64,000 nt of DNA, from NCBI RefSeq assembly GCF_000218685.1, contig NW_006763305.1, forward strand, positions 249,762 to 313,761. Direction: 5' to 3'. Under the pieces are notes generated by a model. It saw only the letters and a program-made list of their open reading frames with translations, had not been told where the DNA came from and did not search any database. Below are positions 21,897-33,104 of the stretch, piece after piece. The position numbers and the translations under genes are program-made. Source of the stretch: Serpula lacrymans var. lacrymans S7.9 (lineage: Eukaryota > Basidiomycota > Agaricomycetes > Boletales > Serpulaceae). The first letter of the stretch is position 1; every line of letters starts with the position of its first letter.

Positions 21897-23130
21897 GTGG
21901 TGGACCGGTGGCTCCAGTTTCTTTTTCTTCAGCAGAACATTCATTTACAGTGCGATTATTTTTGATTTTTGAATCATTTTTATGGACACATATTTTTTTA
22001 GAATGCCTGACTGACAATAAAGGAACTGTGTTGATACTGATAGTGTTTTGCCTTGCCCTTTTTTTTACTGCATCTTCCCATGACATCATGATTTTCCTGC
22101 TCTCTTTTTGCTATTGGACTTTACTTTATGGCTGTACAAACCTGTGACATTACTCACAGCATTTATTGTTCTATCCCTTTCTTTTCCTTTTTTTGACAAT
22201 CTTATCCTGTACTACCTACGCAGGATTCGTCAGCGTACATTCCTTCCTTCATATTCTTTCTCATTCTTTTTGCACAGCTATACTGTGCATAGCCTACTTT
22301 TCTTTTACTATATAAACCCCTGTATTTTACCTTGTAAAAAAAAGAACAAGAAATCCAATCCAGACTTCTTCTCTACTCTCAAGTTCACTACTCTGCTACT
22401 TGTGATCCAGTGTGGTCACAACATTTCCCACTTCTACCACTGTCAACTGCTGTCATCGTCACTTCCCACTTTTGAAGTCATTGTCATCCCTTTTGATTAG
22501 AGTCCTTCTGAGCACTACAGTTTTGTGCGTCAGGAGCCTGCTATCACTGGGAACCTCGTCACCTCGTCATCCTCGTCGTTCTCAAACCTACCTTGTGCTA
22601 CCATTAGCAAGGTAGTGCTCGTCTATACTCGCCACAAAGCACCTATCTTCCTATAAATTCAACTATCCCTCCTCCTCAAAACCCACACTCATACACCTCT
22701 GGGTTTTACTTTGAAGGATCTTTATACGTACCACCCCACGAACAACCAGACCACTCCACTGTTCTAGGAGGCAAAGCCCATAAACAAGTTCCGTGGAATC
22801 TGGGAGGATTGTGTGTTAGTTTGTTTTGTGTGTGGTTTTCTAACAACAGTACTCAACATCGACACCGACCCCCCTGCGCATCCTCCATACCAACTGCCCG
22901 CATTGTCTGGTTTTGTTGGCAATGCCCTGCCTTTAGAAGGCCGTCATCTTCAGCCAATCCACTGGTCCACATCGTCCCCTTTATCCCAGCAATGTTACCA
23001 GCCGTATCCTCAGGTTTCCCGTGCTGGAAACTTGGTACGTTCCAACCAGCAGCAGCAAGCTGAAGCCCCTCATGTGCAAGATATTGATTCCCAATCCCTG
23101 AGAAGAGTCAGCTCACGACATTTCTGAGAC
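21897..23130. other. Pyrimidine-rich stretch; possible lost 5' part of the DUF6532-type gene
   Basis: From 21900 to about 22640 the sequence is T- and C-rich with no good frame. From about 22853 (after TAACAACAG, a possible splice acceptor) to 23127 an open frame encodes a proline- and glutamine-rich segment (NIDTDPPAHPPYQLPALSGF, SNQQQQAEAPHVQDIDSQ) in the same frame as the downstream gene, separated from its ATG at 23131 only by a TGA at 23125-23127. It may be a former N-terminal extension cut off by a nonsense mutation, or an unrelated frame. Confidence 0.4.
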
Positions 23131-24446
23131 ATGAATACCTTGGCCAATTCTGCTAGCGGCTCTCAGAGAATCACGTTGGAGCGATATGGTAGAGGTCTAG
23201 CTCCTCCTGGGATGCGGGTTGTATTAGTACATGTACCTCGTTGTCCACATGAAATGATTGAGGGTGAATGGACCCATGGGGTAGTCAGAGTAAGTGTGAA
23301 TAAATTTTGATTGATTATATTCACTGACATATTATCTCACTACACCAGAGGGTCGGAGAAACCAGAGATGCCGCAACAGAAAGAACCAGTAAATGCACGG
23401 TAAACGATCTGCCGCCTACACCACCAGCTTCGAATGCTCTTGTGCTGGGATCGAACGCTCCTCAACCTGGTCAGAGCCGGGTCTCTTCCCAGCCTAACCC
23501 CCCTCAACTCGACACTTATTTGGACCTGTCAGCGCCACAAAATTTGGCCCAACAGACTGTTGTGCCGCCGCCGCCTCCTCCTCACCAAAGCAAAGCCGGA
23601 AATACCAAGCTCAACAAGGCGGGCATGGATGCGGCCAAGATGGAGATTTTAAAGAAGGTGTTTAACCAAGCCGGAATGCCCACCCGGGATGTGCAAGGTT
23701 TGATCGTCACAGCATGTCTTGACGCTGACGCTAGCGCACGCGCACGCTCGATCCGGGGTGAGTATTCATGGTCCCTAGCGAGGAAGAGGACTGTTTTCAA
23801 CCATCTCGCGCTCTTGCGCAATGTGGCCAAGTCGCTATCAAAAGGAGCTTCAGAGATTGGGTATGGCCTACACATTGACATTTGGTCTAACAAATCGGAG
23901 AAAGACCATTGCACTCGGGTTTCTTCTCACCTGCTGAAGAAGCCAGAGTATCTCTTCATGTATTGCGTAGAACTGGTAAATCTTTTTCACAGTTCAAATC
24001 CCAGTTTCACTGACTCGTCTATTTACTAGAATTCAACGGGTCAGTCGTCGGTCATTTTACACTTCGAGTCGGAGGTCTTCATTTCTGTGGTTCTTCATTT
24101 TGTGTGGCGCGGTGGTTATGCTCATCTCCTGGAATCCGCCACATCCCTCAAGTTTGCGTTTGGAACTGTTGGGGCTTCTCTGGCTTGCTGTTTAGAAGAG
24201 TCTGTGGGTGGAGAATACCACCATGAGGGATTTGCTATGGCAAAATTTGGTGAATTTTATGATTATATTCTACACATAGTTGATGATGTTATCTTGAACA
24301 ATGTTCTTATGTGCGCTCGATATGAAGCTCTGTTGAATCATCTTGTCGCTCGGGGTAACACTATATTTCACAAGGCCTCACATACAAACTTTCAGCGTGT
24401 TTTCTTGTACCATTCAATCTTATTTTCTGTAGACAGTCAATACTAG
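23131..24446 (+). CDS. DUF6532-type protein of basidiomycetes
   Basis: Three exons, 23131-23289, 23349-23975 and 24030-24446, give 400 aa with clean phase-0 joints (VVR|RVGET and CVEL|NSTGQ). The N-terminus has MRVVLVHVPRCPHEMIEGEW; a Pro-rich linker (TVVPPPPPPHQSK) follows; the C-terminal half has the layout I associate with DUF6532: a helix-rich part (MDAAKMEILKKVFNQAG), then HFESEVFISVVLHFVWRGG, ESATSLKFAFGTVGASLACC and LEESVGGEYHHEGF. The family is large in Agaricomycetes and its function is unknown. The gene is divergent from the Plavaka relic. An open frame upstream in the same phase (22853-23127) ends at a TGA just before this ATG, so the true N-terminus may have been longer. Confidence 0.65.
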
Positions 24447-24709
24447 TACAGTGTCTGACTACGCTGATTACGCTTGATAGTAGTTATCCAAAGGCTTATC
24501 GTTATCTAAAACCGAAAGATTTTGTACTATGAATCCGAACGATCTTATCACTCGAAAATATATCTAGCCCTGAAGATGGCGTAAGGCAATAATACTACAA
24601 TTGGCTGTGACACAATGGATCGAGACTGGGACGCGCTGAATCGAGCCTATTGCCAAATGGCTCTGCTTTAAAGTCGCTTGAGAGCTTTCAAGTCGCTTAT
24701 AAAACTTAG

Positions 24710-25863
24710 ATGCTCCATTATAAGAAACCTTCCAGTAAACGCTCTACCCGCAAGCATTCAAAGTTCTGGTTACAGGATGGAGGTCTCGTGATCATCGTGA
24801 TCGGGAAGACGCGTTTTCGCGTCCGCCGTGCTACGTTGGCCTCAAAGTCTGACTATTTCGCAAAACTCTTTGAAAAGAATACCCTATTTCGAAAAATTCA
24901 TTGAACGGAATAACGATGAGGAAGACGAAGAAGACGAAGAAGGGCCGGGATATGAGGACAAAGATGTAGACATGGACAGCGAAGAAGACTCATATTCGGA
25001 TTCAAGTTTGGACGACGACGACAACGTGTATCGGGTGTCTAACCGTAAGAGCACGGCGAGTGATTTTTCTGCACTGCTGACAGTAGAAGAGGAGGGAATG
25101 TATGTTTCTCTTGAACATAATCTAAAATAAGAGCATCCACCGACTATTTCATGATACTGTTCTATAGCAAGTGCGTCCTCTCGCCACCGCCTTTCCCAGA
25201 GGTTGCCGCTATTTTGCGCGCTGCGACAAGGTTCTCGTTCCCCCACCATCGTTCTTGGGCTATCCAAGTGCTGGAGGAATATTGGCCAAGCGAACTATAT
25301 TACCTGGACCGGACAAAGTTTCCCCACGCACTTGAAACCGTTGTCCTAGGAAGAGCATACGACGTCCCTGGAATACTTAAGCGTGCTTTCTACGAGTTGT
25401 TACGCTCGCGCACATTCTTGATGGATGAGGCAGGCGACGAAGCTGAGGGTGGAAATACCACACCTCAGCTTGAAATGAATGATATAAAGAGGCTGATAAG
25501 CACGAGGGAGAATTTGACCACTGCTTGGGTTGTCCGCAATTGCACGAATTAGCCCTTCCTTCGTCTGTCCACTGGAGAAGAGTCACAAAAGAAAGAATCC
25601 TTTGAATTCTGAGGAATGCATAAGGAGCACGGATAAAGTGGAGGATTGGGTCAAATTTGTGCATGGTTCTGGTCTCTTTCAAGGGTATCTATACGATCCG
25701 ATATGTGGGCTCGAAGAGCTATTCAAGATAAAAGTGGAGAGAGAAAGGGTACTGTGCGGCATGTGTAAAGACGAGGAGGAATGCATGGGGGAAGTTGAGG
25801 GAGAGGTTGTGGTCAGATCTGGATGCGTGGCTGGAGTTACCAGCTGTGGAACGCTCCTGGTGA
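24710..25863 (+). pseudogene. BTB/POZ-domain protein gene with three frameshifts
   Basis: The frame starts MLHYKKPSSKRSTRKHSKFW and shows a BTB core: FWLQDGGLVIIVIGKTRFRV, RRATLASKSDYFAKLFEK, then, after an acidic insert, STASDFSALLTVEEEG. An intron (GTATGT at about 25102 to TATAG at about 25166) leads to FPEVAAILRAATRFSFPHH and DVPGILKRAFYELLRS, the typical Agaricomycete BTB layout, with a cysteine pair (VLCGMCKDEE) near the end. The frame changes at about 24890 (after FAKLFEK), at about 25530 (after LTTAW) and at about 25775 (before NAWGKLRERLWSDLDAW), with the last frame closing in TGA at 25861-25863. Each shift is rescued by reading the next frame, so the gene decayed recently or the assembly has errors. 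Confidence 0.75.
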
Positions 25864-25925
25864 AAAGCCCTTGCCCGCAACTTGAACTATCTCCGAGCTG
25901 CTTTTTTTTATATTACCCTCAGCCC

Positions 25926-27193
25926 TCAATAATTGCATGTTATGCTACGTACCTAATTTTTACATGTTCCAAGGAGAAGCCTAACTCGATGTCTAGAAGA
26001 TATGCATGTGCAATGCAATTTACATACTATCTCGAAGGCGTAACGCCGCAGCGCAAAGGTGCAAAGGGACACTTTCTCGAACGCCATCTTAAGGCCTCAT
26101 TTTCCGACATGCTTTCGCATTCTACGTGTGATGCAATTAGACCTTTGGTAATGAAGCACGATAAGTTGTGGCTTCCCGACGGAGGTCTTGTGGTCGAGAT
26201 CGAGAACAAACTTTTCTTTGTAGACCGCTCAAAGTTGGACAGTCGAAGCTATTTGGGGATGACGGAGATGAAGATGCAGATATATAAAACGAAGATGATT
26301 TAGATGATGATCACGAGCTGGATGATAACTGAATGAATATCCATTGTACCCTATTGTACCACGTACCCAGAATTACGGCGAACGACTTCGCAGCGTTGCT
26401 GGCGCCTGAAACTAAGTTGATGTGCGTGTTTTCCCCATTAACCCTTGCTCATCACCTGATCGATACCTCCATTTTCTATAGCAACTTCGCAATCTTGTCA
26501 CCGCTCAGTCACTCCCCTCATATTGCAACTGGGCAGTCCACTCACTGCAAGAACGATGGCCGAAGAAGCAAGACCCCTTGTGTAGTGGAAATCGCAGCGC
26601 TCGGAAGACCTTGGATGTCCTCGGGGCACTAAAGGGGGCCTTCAACATTGAGGTCGGATGGGTTCTTGATAGAACATACGGACGCCGAAGAGAGCGGAAA
26701 GGCCTGAATTCAACTTGGTATGAATTGATGCAGAGAGGTTGGTTGACGTTAAAAAACACCTGGATACTGCGTGGATATCAGCAACTCTTCTCGTTGACCT
26801 CACATCTGTGTGTCCGTACGAAACAGAACATGACGTAGACGAAAGAAGAAACGTCTCCTTCCATTCATTTGAAGACACCACTGATAGTGAACATTCTTCA
26901 GTGATATATGCGACCTTCGAGAATAAAAAGGAGGGCCTCGTGTAATGTTTCTGGTCTGTTTGAAGATGATCCGATCTGGGGGTCCGAAGGTTGATGGAGA
27001 TCGAATGGAGCCATAAGGGATACTGTGCAGCGTGCTGGAGATGAGAAGAGGCATACACGAGGGAGGATGGGGGAGACAAATCCAAAAGTGTGGTTGGAAT
27101 TGCCTGGAGAGATTAGCAAAGATCCGTAGCACCTCATGTGCGCATCTCGATCACACTAAAAACTAAAATGAATTTAATCGTTGATGGACGGAA
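25926..27193 (+). pseudogene. Decayed BTB paralogue, unit A of a direct duplication
   Basis: This stretch is a diverged direct repeat of 31279-32533. Traces of a BTB protein are clear: KHDKLWLPDGGLVVEIENKL with FFVDRSKLDS (about 26155-26245), then RITANDFAALLAPETKLM (about 26363-26420), and in another frame RNLVTAQSLPSYCNWAVHSL and LGALKGAFNIEVGWVLD. The frames are broken repeatedly, and relative to unit B the segment after SKLDSRS lacks the AAQSIYFANLQ piece. No intact ORF remains. It is on the same strand as the BTB pseudogene just upstream and probably descends from the same family. Confidence 0.7.
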
Positions 27194-27402
27194 CTCTTAC
27201 ACGCCAGGGCTACGATAAATGTCCGTGGGGATTTGCTCTCTTGAACTCGCGTAGACGCTAGTACTACGATGCAGCATCTCATGACAAGTCTGCAGCCGTG
27301 ATAAAATGAAAAAGGATGGAAGGCAAGCACCCTTCCCTCGGCGCCAACTTTTGCAGCGAGTAACGTATATCGGGTACATACTAGAAAAGTATATCATCTT
27401 GT

Positions 27403-29059
27403 TTACAGTGGGTTCATGACGAACACACCCTTCTCTTTCAGTAATCGGACGGCACTTGATACGTCCTCTTGTAAATCATGGTGCCATACAGGTTCCCACA
27501 GATTGACCAACGCTTCATGCATCTGCTGAGAAGGCAGTCCACACTCGTAGATTTTCCCTGCTCGAATGCTTCCCCGCACGACCATATTGGCGCGTTCAAG
27601 TCGAACTTCGTTGTAAGCTTGGAGCACATCCTACAGTAATCTGTTAGCACAACTCATTGAAGTCATGGTGACACAAGGACACACCCGAAGATTCGAAAGT
27701 TTTGTGTGAGGGTGAGAAAGAAGACGAGTAAGGACAAAGGAATCCTCGATCCCTTGGCCAGCACCTGCTCCCAAATGCGGACACATAGCGTGTGCAGCGT
27801 CTCCAACCAAGGCAATGTTCTCCCTTACGAAAGTATCCAAGGGTGGGTCCACGGTGTGAATTGACCATTTGCGTGGGCTTTCCATCAAAGACAATAAAGT
27901 TGTGACATCTGGTCCACAATCCTTGTATGCATCCAATATCTCTTGGTTCGAAGCTAGTATGACCCACTGATGTGAGGGTACTTGCACTGAACCCATTGGA
28001 ATAGAAGGATTCGAACTAAAGACAACAACATTGATCTACGGCTGAGAGTCGGTATGCAAGCATTATGTAGGTGAGTTAACACACCGTATTCATATTGTGA
28101 ATCGGGAACGTTATGATATGCTAGCACATATCCATGTCAGTAAACAGGACAATGATTTAGACCTCCGTCATACCTTATGCAAACTAGTCCAGCAAATTGG
28201 GCGCGCAGAAAGATCAGTTTTCACACCAGCACGTTTGACGTCATCAAGTGGTATCAAAGCACGGTAAGCAACAGTATTGGCAAAGCTTAAGCGCTGCACT
28301 TCAGGGCCGGGGATGCCTAAGACAACACTACGAATGGTGCTCCTTATCCCGTCAGCACCAAGTACAAGGTCGGTCGCAAACGTGGTCCCATCAGTAAAAT
28401 GCAAGATAGAGTGTGGGGTGCCAGCGTTGGAGGATGATGCGACATTCGTACAACGTTTATTGAAGTGAGTCGTATTCGGATCCACAAAGGGAATCAGGGC
28501 ATCGAGAAAATCTGCCCTGAAAACATGATTCTTTAGCATGGCGCATCCCGAATCTCGCACGGAACTACCTGTGAATACCTAGACCATTATCCTCCGGCAA
28601 ATAGGGGTACTGTTTATGGCATTGTCAGCCATTGCTACCAGAAAGGAAAATAAAACAAGTCCCATACGTCAAGAATGTGTTCGTGGCCAGGAGAACAGGA
28701 CATAAAACGGAAAGCCCTCATATCCGAAATTTCCTGGTCCGACTTCGCCAGAACAGCTTTCAAAAGGCCCATTGCATCTAGCGCACGAACAGCATTAGGA
28801 CCTGCGAGAGAAGGCTCAGCCCTATCTCCTTGATTGAGAAAACTCGACGCACCCAGCCCAATGCCAGCGCCAACTTCTCCAAACTTCGACTATTAGACAG
28901 TGAAAGTGTCAACATCACACACGCAGTAGGATAGTTGGTACTTACCGCAGATTCAAACAGATCAACCTGAATGCCTGCCTGTGTTAAAACAGCTGCGCAT
29001 ACGAGTCCTATCATTCCACCGCCCACAATGGCTACTTGAAAATCTTTCGTATTCGCCAT
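27403..29059 (-). CDS. FAD-dependent monooxygenase (salicylate-hydroxylase type)
   Basis: The gene starts MANTKDFQVAIVGGGMIGLV (ATG 29059) with the GxGxxG dinucleotide-binding motif, and ends at the TAA at 27403-27405. The other two flavoprotein motifs are present: LVLGADGIRSTIRS (DG motif, about 28330-28370) and ENIALVGDAAHAMCPHLGAG followed by AGQGIEDSFVL (GD motif, about 27740-27820). Exons are separated by five or six short introns. The order and spacing fit class A flavin monooxygenases that hydroxylate small aromatic or alicyclic substrates with NADH or NADPH. No terminal membrane helix or targeting signal is seen. The substrate is unknown. It lies alone with an F-box gene between two BTB pseudogene units, so there is no evidence for a biosynthetic cluster. 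Confidence 0.88.
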
Positions 29060-29544
29060 GCAAGTCAAGACGAAGATTACAATTGCAAGGTAACTTGAGA
29101 AAGTAAGCCCCTTCTATAAAAGTAATTTGGTCTGACTGGGGAGATTAAGCCCCTTTTAAGCTCGGCATGCCACGTTTGATTCGGTCATTTCGATGGTGAT
29201 TCGGGAAATCCATTATCCTAACACAGACAACGGAAAGTGACCTTTTGATGCGGTTAAGCCTGGCCAAAATAACTGGTTAAAAACTCAGAGTATACTTCCA
29301 GAAGGATGATATCAGTATTGACCTGTGTCCAGCCAGTACTCAGTCGTCAAGATAGGCTCAACATGTTGACTTTGTCCCAATGTAACTCACGAATTTAAGC
29401 AATAGACTACTCATGCGTAAATATGAATCTAAAAGGGCATCGCTAGTCTTTGAGTATTCAGCGATGGTAAAATAACCCGCATCCATGGTAATAATCAACC
29501 CAACTGTGCCACACATAAGCAGAGTTGTACATGCAACGATACTC
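29060..29544. other. Intergenic; promoter side of the monooxygenase gene
   Basis: Contains the upstream region of the monooxygenase gene and the 3' flank of the F-box gene. TTAAGCCCCTT occurs in two close copies (about 29106 and 29146), a short direct repeat. I see no gene; the frame at 29358-29582 has no motif. Confidence 0.4.
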
Positions 29545-30837
29545 TCATCGAGGACTAAAACATGGACAATAACAGTCAGCACCTTTCACAATGACAGTAA
29601 TGAAAGATAGAATATATACGCACGACGGGGAACCGAGAAGTAAACTTCCTGTTACGTATTTGGTAATACATCCACGATTGAGCAATGCCGCGTGCAAAGA
29701 CGCAAATCGGGCATCTTTGATGATGATTTCCCAATCTCCATGGAATGCGACATAACGAAGAGCAGGTAGTGAAGGTCCCGCCAGGAAAGCTAGGTGTTCA
29801 GCCAGGAAGTCCCACCCATCATGAAGCAGGATAAGGTTGGGATGAGCATGTAGCCTTACACAAGAGATGGAGGAGTGAACAAAAGTAGAGCGAACAGGCG
29901 AAGTAAAAAACACGTAATAGTTCAGCTCTTTTAACCTCGGACAGCCCTGTAGAACGAGTGTGACTTGATCACTCACACAAAATGCGACACTTTGGCCAAG
30001 TTCGACAGTGCGAAGGCGATCACCAAAGGTCTCCCAAAAGCCCTCCAATGCTCTATTCCACGTTTCAGGTACATCGACGATGACATGCTCGAGAGATGGC
30101 AAGTCCCAACGGCATAATTGGCGAATAAATAGATGGTTCATTTTCCGTAGACGAAGTGTTGATAATGCTGTCAGACACAAAGGGGCCACGGAGATGAATC
30201 TCGGTAACACTGATCCACCGACGGCGAGGTATTGTAAGTTGGGAGCATTCTTTAGGACATCGTAGAGCGAATTGATTCCACCTGAGCGGGTAGCTCCATT
30301 ATGATGCCACCATTCCAAGCGTTTCAATGACGTCAAAACGACGTGTCCTGCGCTGAATTCAAACCGCATATTATCTGCTGATTCTGAAGGGAAAGGCCTG
30401 GTTAAGACTTCCAGACTTGGACAGTGTTTGAGGATATTAAGAGCGGTGACAGAGCTATCGCTGGTAGCGGTGTTTGTGTGCGCATACGGTAACTCGAGTC
30501 GTCGAACCCATCGTCCGTTCCCCTCTGCCAAATATTCATCGCCCCTAAGAGCACTGACAAGTGCCTGCATACCATGCCTAACCCTCACATCTTCATATAG
30601 CAAATCCATCGCAAGTGCTCGCCAAAGCCAACAGACGCGCACGATGGCATACCTCACTTGCAGGGTGGCTTTGAGAACATCCTCTGAGCCTATCTGAAAT
30701 GGCTCATATGTGAGAGCGAAAGACCCAGAAGTCAGTGGAGATGTTGCCCAACGAAAGATATGTAGCCATATTTCTGGAGGTAAATGCGCAGCCTGCATTG
30801 TCGTTGGACGTGTTTGATCAATTGCAGCCGTTTGCAA
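29545..30837 (-). CDS. F-box-like protein with leucine-rich repeats
   Basis: The frame starts MQTAAIDQTRPTTMQAAHLP with an F-box-like motif LPPEIWLHIFRWAT (about 30740-30790), followed by VRVCWLWRALAMDLLYEDVR. The rest contains irregular leucine-rich segments (HCPSLEVLTRPFPS, LKNAPNLQYLAVGGS, LPSLEHVIVDVPET, GCPRLKELNYYVF). This is the layout of the large basidiomycete F-box/LRR family, whose members recruit substrates to SCF ubiquitin ligases. The unspliced frame gives 430 aa ending CPCFSPR. A possible intron near the 3' end (GTGCGT to TTTTAG) would keep the frame and the same stop, so the C-terminus is uncertain. Target unknown. Confidence 0.8.
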   Translation of the reverse strand: MQTAAIDQTRPTTMQAAHLPPEIWLHIFRWATSPLTSGSFALTYEPFQIGSEDVLKATLQVRYAIVRVCWLWRALAMDLLYEDVRVRHGMQALVSALRGDEYLAEGNGRWVRRLELPYAHTNTATSDSSVTALNILKHCPSLEVLTRPFPSESADNMRFEFSAGHVVLTSLKRLEWWHHNGATRSGGINSLYDVLKNAPNLQYLAVGGSVLPRFISVAPLCLTALSTLRLRKMNHLFIRQLCRWDLPSLEHVIVDVPETWNRALEGFWETFGDRLRTVELGQSVAFCVSDQVTLVLQGCPRLKELNYYVFFTSPVRSTFVHSSISCVRLHAHPNLILLHDGWDFLAEHLAFLAGPSLPALRYVAFHGDWEIIIKDARFASLHAALLNRGCITKYVTGSLLLGSPSCVYILSFITVIVKGADCYCPCFSPR

Positions 30838-31278
30838 AACGATAGACCTTTTTCGCCGAGGTGAAAAGGTGGCTCCTTTGACAGACCTAGCTAGATAAAA
30901 TGCCTTTGAGCCTTATCAATTTCTTGCAACCGTGGGAGAGCATGAGGGGCGCCAGACAGATTTGTTAGGCTGGTCCATAAGTAGTAACGACCTTTGGCAG
31001 GAGCCCCCCATTCGGTAATAATAAATAGTGATCCAAAACTCGGCATGCAACGGCACTGCAGGGGGACGGTCAAAGTTTTCGGTATTGCACCCAAGGATTG
31101 AACTTCTCCAAATGCAGGTGCTTTCGTGGAGGAACCATTCATGAGAAATACACCCATCTGCTTATGCCACCATGATCTCCGAATGGCAGAATGTTATCTC
31201 TGCCAAACCTTGTATCACCCTATGTTTCGTTTTGTATCTGGAAAGTTAGATACGACAAAAACGCTCATAGTAAAAGAT
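30838..31278. other. Intergenic; no gene recognised
   Basis: Upstream region of the F-box gene. A minus-strand frame (30891-31157) begins MGVFLMNGSSTKAPAFGEVQ without motif or neighbour support; I do not call it a gene. Confidence 0.35.
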
Positions 31279-32533
31279 CCTCAATAATTTTATGTTATGC
31301 CACGTACCTATTTTCCACCTGTTCCAAGGAGAAGCCAGACCAAATGTCCAGAAGATACAGATCTGTAAAGCGAAAGACTGTCTCGAAGACGATACGCTGC
31401 TGCGCCAAGGTGCAAAGGGACGCTTTCTCGAATGTCATTGTCCGGTGTGCTTGCGTGTTCAATGCGTAAACCACTGGTAAGGAAGCACGATAAATTCGGG
31501 CCTCCCGACGGAAACATTGTGGTCATCGAGATCGAGAATAAATTTTTCTTTGTAGACCGCTCAAAGTTGGCTGCACAGTCTATCTACTTTGCAAATTTAC
31601 AAAGCTATTTGGGGACGGCGGAGATGAAGATGCAGATATAGAAAACAAAGATGATTCAGAGGATGATCACGAGCTGGATGATGACTGATTGAAATACCCA
31701 TTGTACCGCGTACCCGGCATTACGGCGAACGACTTCGCAGCGTTGCTGGCGCCTGAAACTGAGTTGATGTGCGTGTTTTCCCCATTGACTCTTCCTCATC
31801 ACTTGACCAATATCTCTATTCTTTACAGCAACTTCGCAATCTTGTCACCGCTCAGTCATTCCCCTCATATTGCAACTGGGCAGTCCACTCACTGCAAGAA
31901 CGATGGCCGAAGAAGCAAGACCCCTTGTGTAGTAGAAATCGCAGCGCTTGGAAGACCTTGGATGTCCTCGGGGCACTCGAGGGGGCCTTCAACATTGAGG
32001 TCGGATGGGTTCTTGATGGAACATACGGACGCCGAGGAGAGCGGAAAGGCCTGAGTTCAACTTGTTATGAAATGATGCGGAGAGGTTGGTTGGCGTTAAA
32101 AAACACCTGTATACTGTGTGGATATCAGCAGCTCTTCTCGTCGACTCCACATCTGTGTAAGTACGAGAACGAACATGACGTAGACGAAAGAAGAAACGCC
32201 TCCTTCCATTCCTTTAATGACACCACTGATAGTGAACATTCATCAGTGAAATGTGCAACCTTCGAGAATAAAAAGGAGGCCCTCGTGTAATGTTTCTGGT
32301 CTGTTTGAAGATGATCCGATTTGGGGGTCCAAAGGTTGATGGAGATCGAATGGAGCCATGAGGGATACTGTGTAGCGTGCGTGGAGACGAGAAGAGGCAC
32401 ATGAGGGAGAGGTTGTGGTCAAACCTACAAGTGTGGTTGGAATTGCCTGCAGAGATTAGCTCAAGATCCATAGCACCCCATAGGCGCACCTCGATCACGG
32501 TTCAATGAATTTAAGTGTTAATGGACGGAGCGT
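31279..32533 (+). pseudogene. Decayed BTB paralogue, unit B of a direct duplication
   Basis: This is a diverged direct copy of 25926-27193, about 5.35 kb away. The BTB traces are GGNIVVIEIENKF-like sequence with FFVDRSKLAAQSIYFANLQ (about 31530-31600), then GITANDFAALLAPETELM (about 31710-31770) and LGALEGAFNIEVGWVLDGTY (about 31970-32030). This unit keeps the AAQSIYFANLQ piece missing from unit A but is equally broken by frameshifts. It flanks the F-box gene at 29545-30837. Confidence 0.7.
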
Positions 32534-32776
32534 TCAGTACCGCGCTCACACTTGACTGAAAATCGAATTTTCCGTCACCTTTCTGTAGAGTCATAGCGAC
32601 CCTCAAAATCACTTCAAAAATGGACTGTTTAACAATGCAAATTCATATAGTGGGAGAGCTTCATTTCTGCATGACATAGTGGCATACAAAAGGACAGCTG
32701 GCGTGTATTGATAATCGAAGATAATGGAATGACAAAGGGAAGCAGGTGCACGATGGACGCTCGTATGCGGCATGCT

Positions 32777-33104
32777 TCACCGGTTCTGCATTAATTTCAA
32801 ACACGATGCAATGAGATACGACACATAGAGACTACTGATCGTTAGACACACCTTAACGAAACCGATGGCAGCCGACTTTTCACGGAAACATTGACGACAA
32901 AGGTCAAGACCGTATTTGCGGATGAGACCGGCCTGGTGGGCGCAGAGCCGGCTGAAATAACAAAAATACGCGTTTAGCTCGATACCTCGCGACCAATCCC
33001 TTTGACATGATATATGTCTGAGAGCCTGAACTGTGAACTTACCACTGACGGCTACCTTTGCCGTACTTTCTGGGGCGAGAGAACCAAACTGCGTCGTGGG
33101 TCAT
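32777..33104 (-). CDS. RPS29: 40S ribosomal protein uS14 (RPS29)
   Basis: Three exons with verified joints: 33043-33104, 32852-32951 and 32777-32785, giving 56 aa, the length expected for this protein. It begins [20 protein letters not shown] and continues with [19 protein letters not shown] and [17 protein letters not shown]. The four zinc-binding cysteines (CxxC at residues 21-24 and CxxC at 39-42) are intact. The last exon is only nine bases and adds Asn-Arg-stop. It is a component of the small ribosomal subunit head. It is head-to-head with HEM3. Confidence 0.95.

Noticed and set aside
24087..24446. An independent short gene at the end of the DUF6532-type gene
   Set aside because: It is the last exon of the DUF6532-type gene, joined in phase by a GTAAAT...CTAG intron.
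30891..31157. An 88-residue minus-strand frame upstream of the F-box gene
   Set aside because: Protein-like composition but no motif, no splice partner and no strong start context; left as intergenic.
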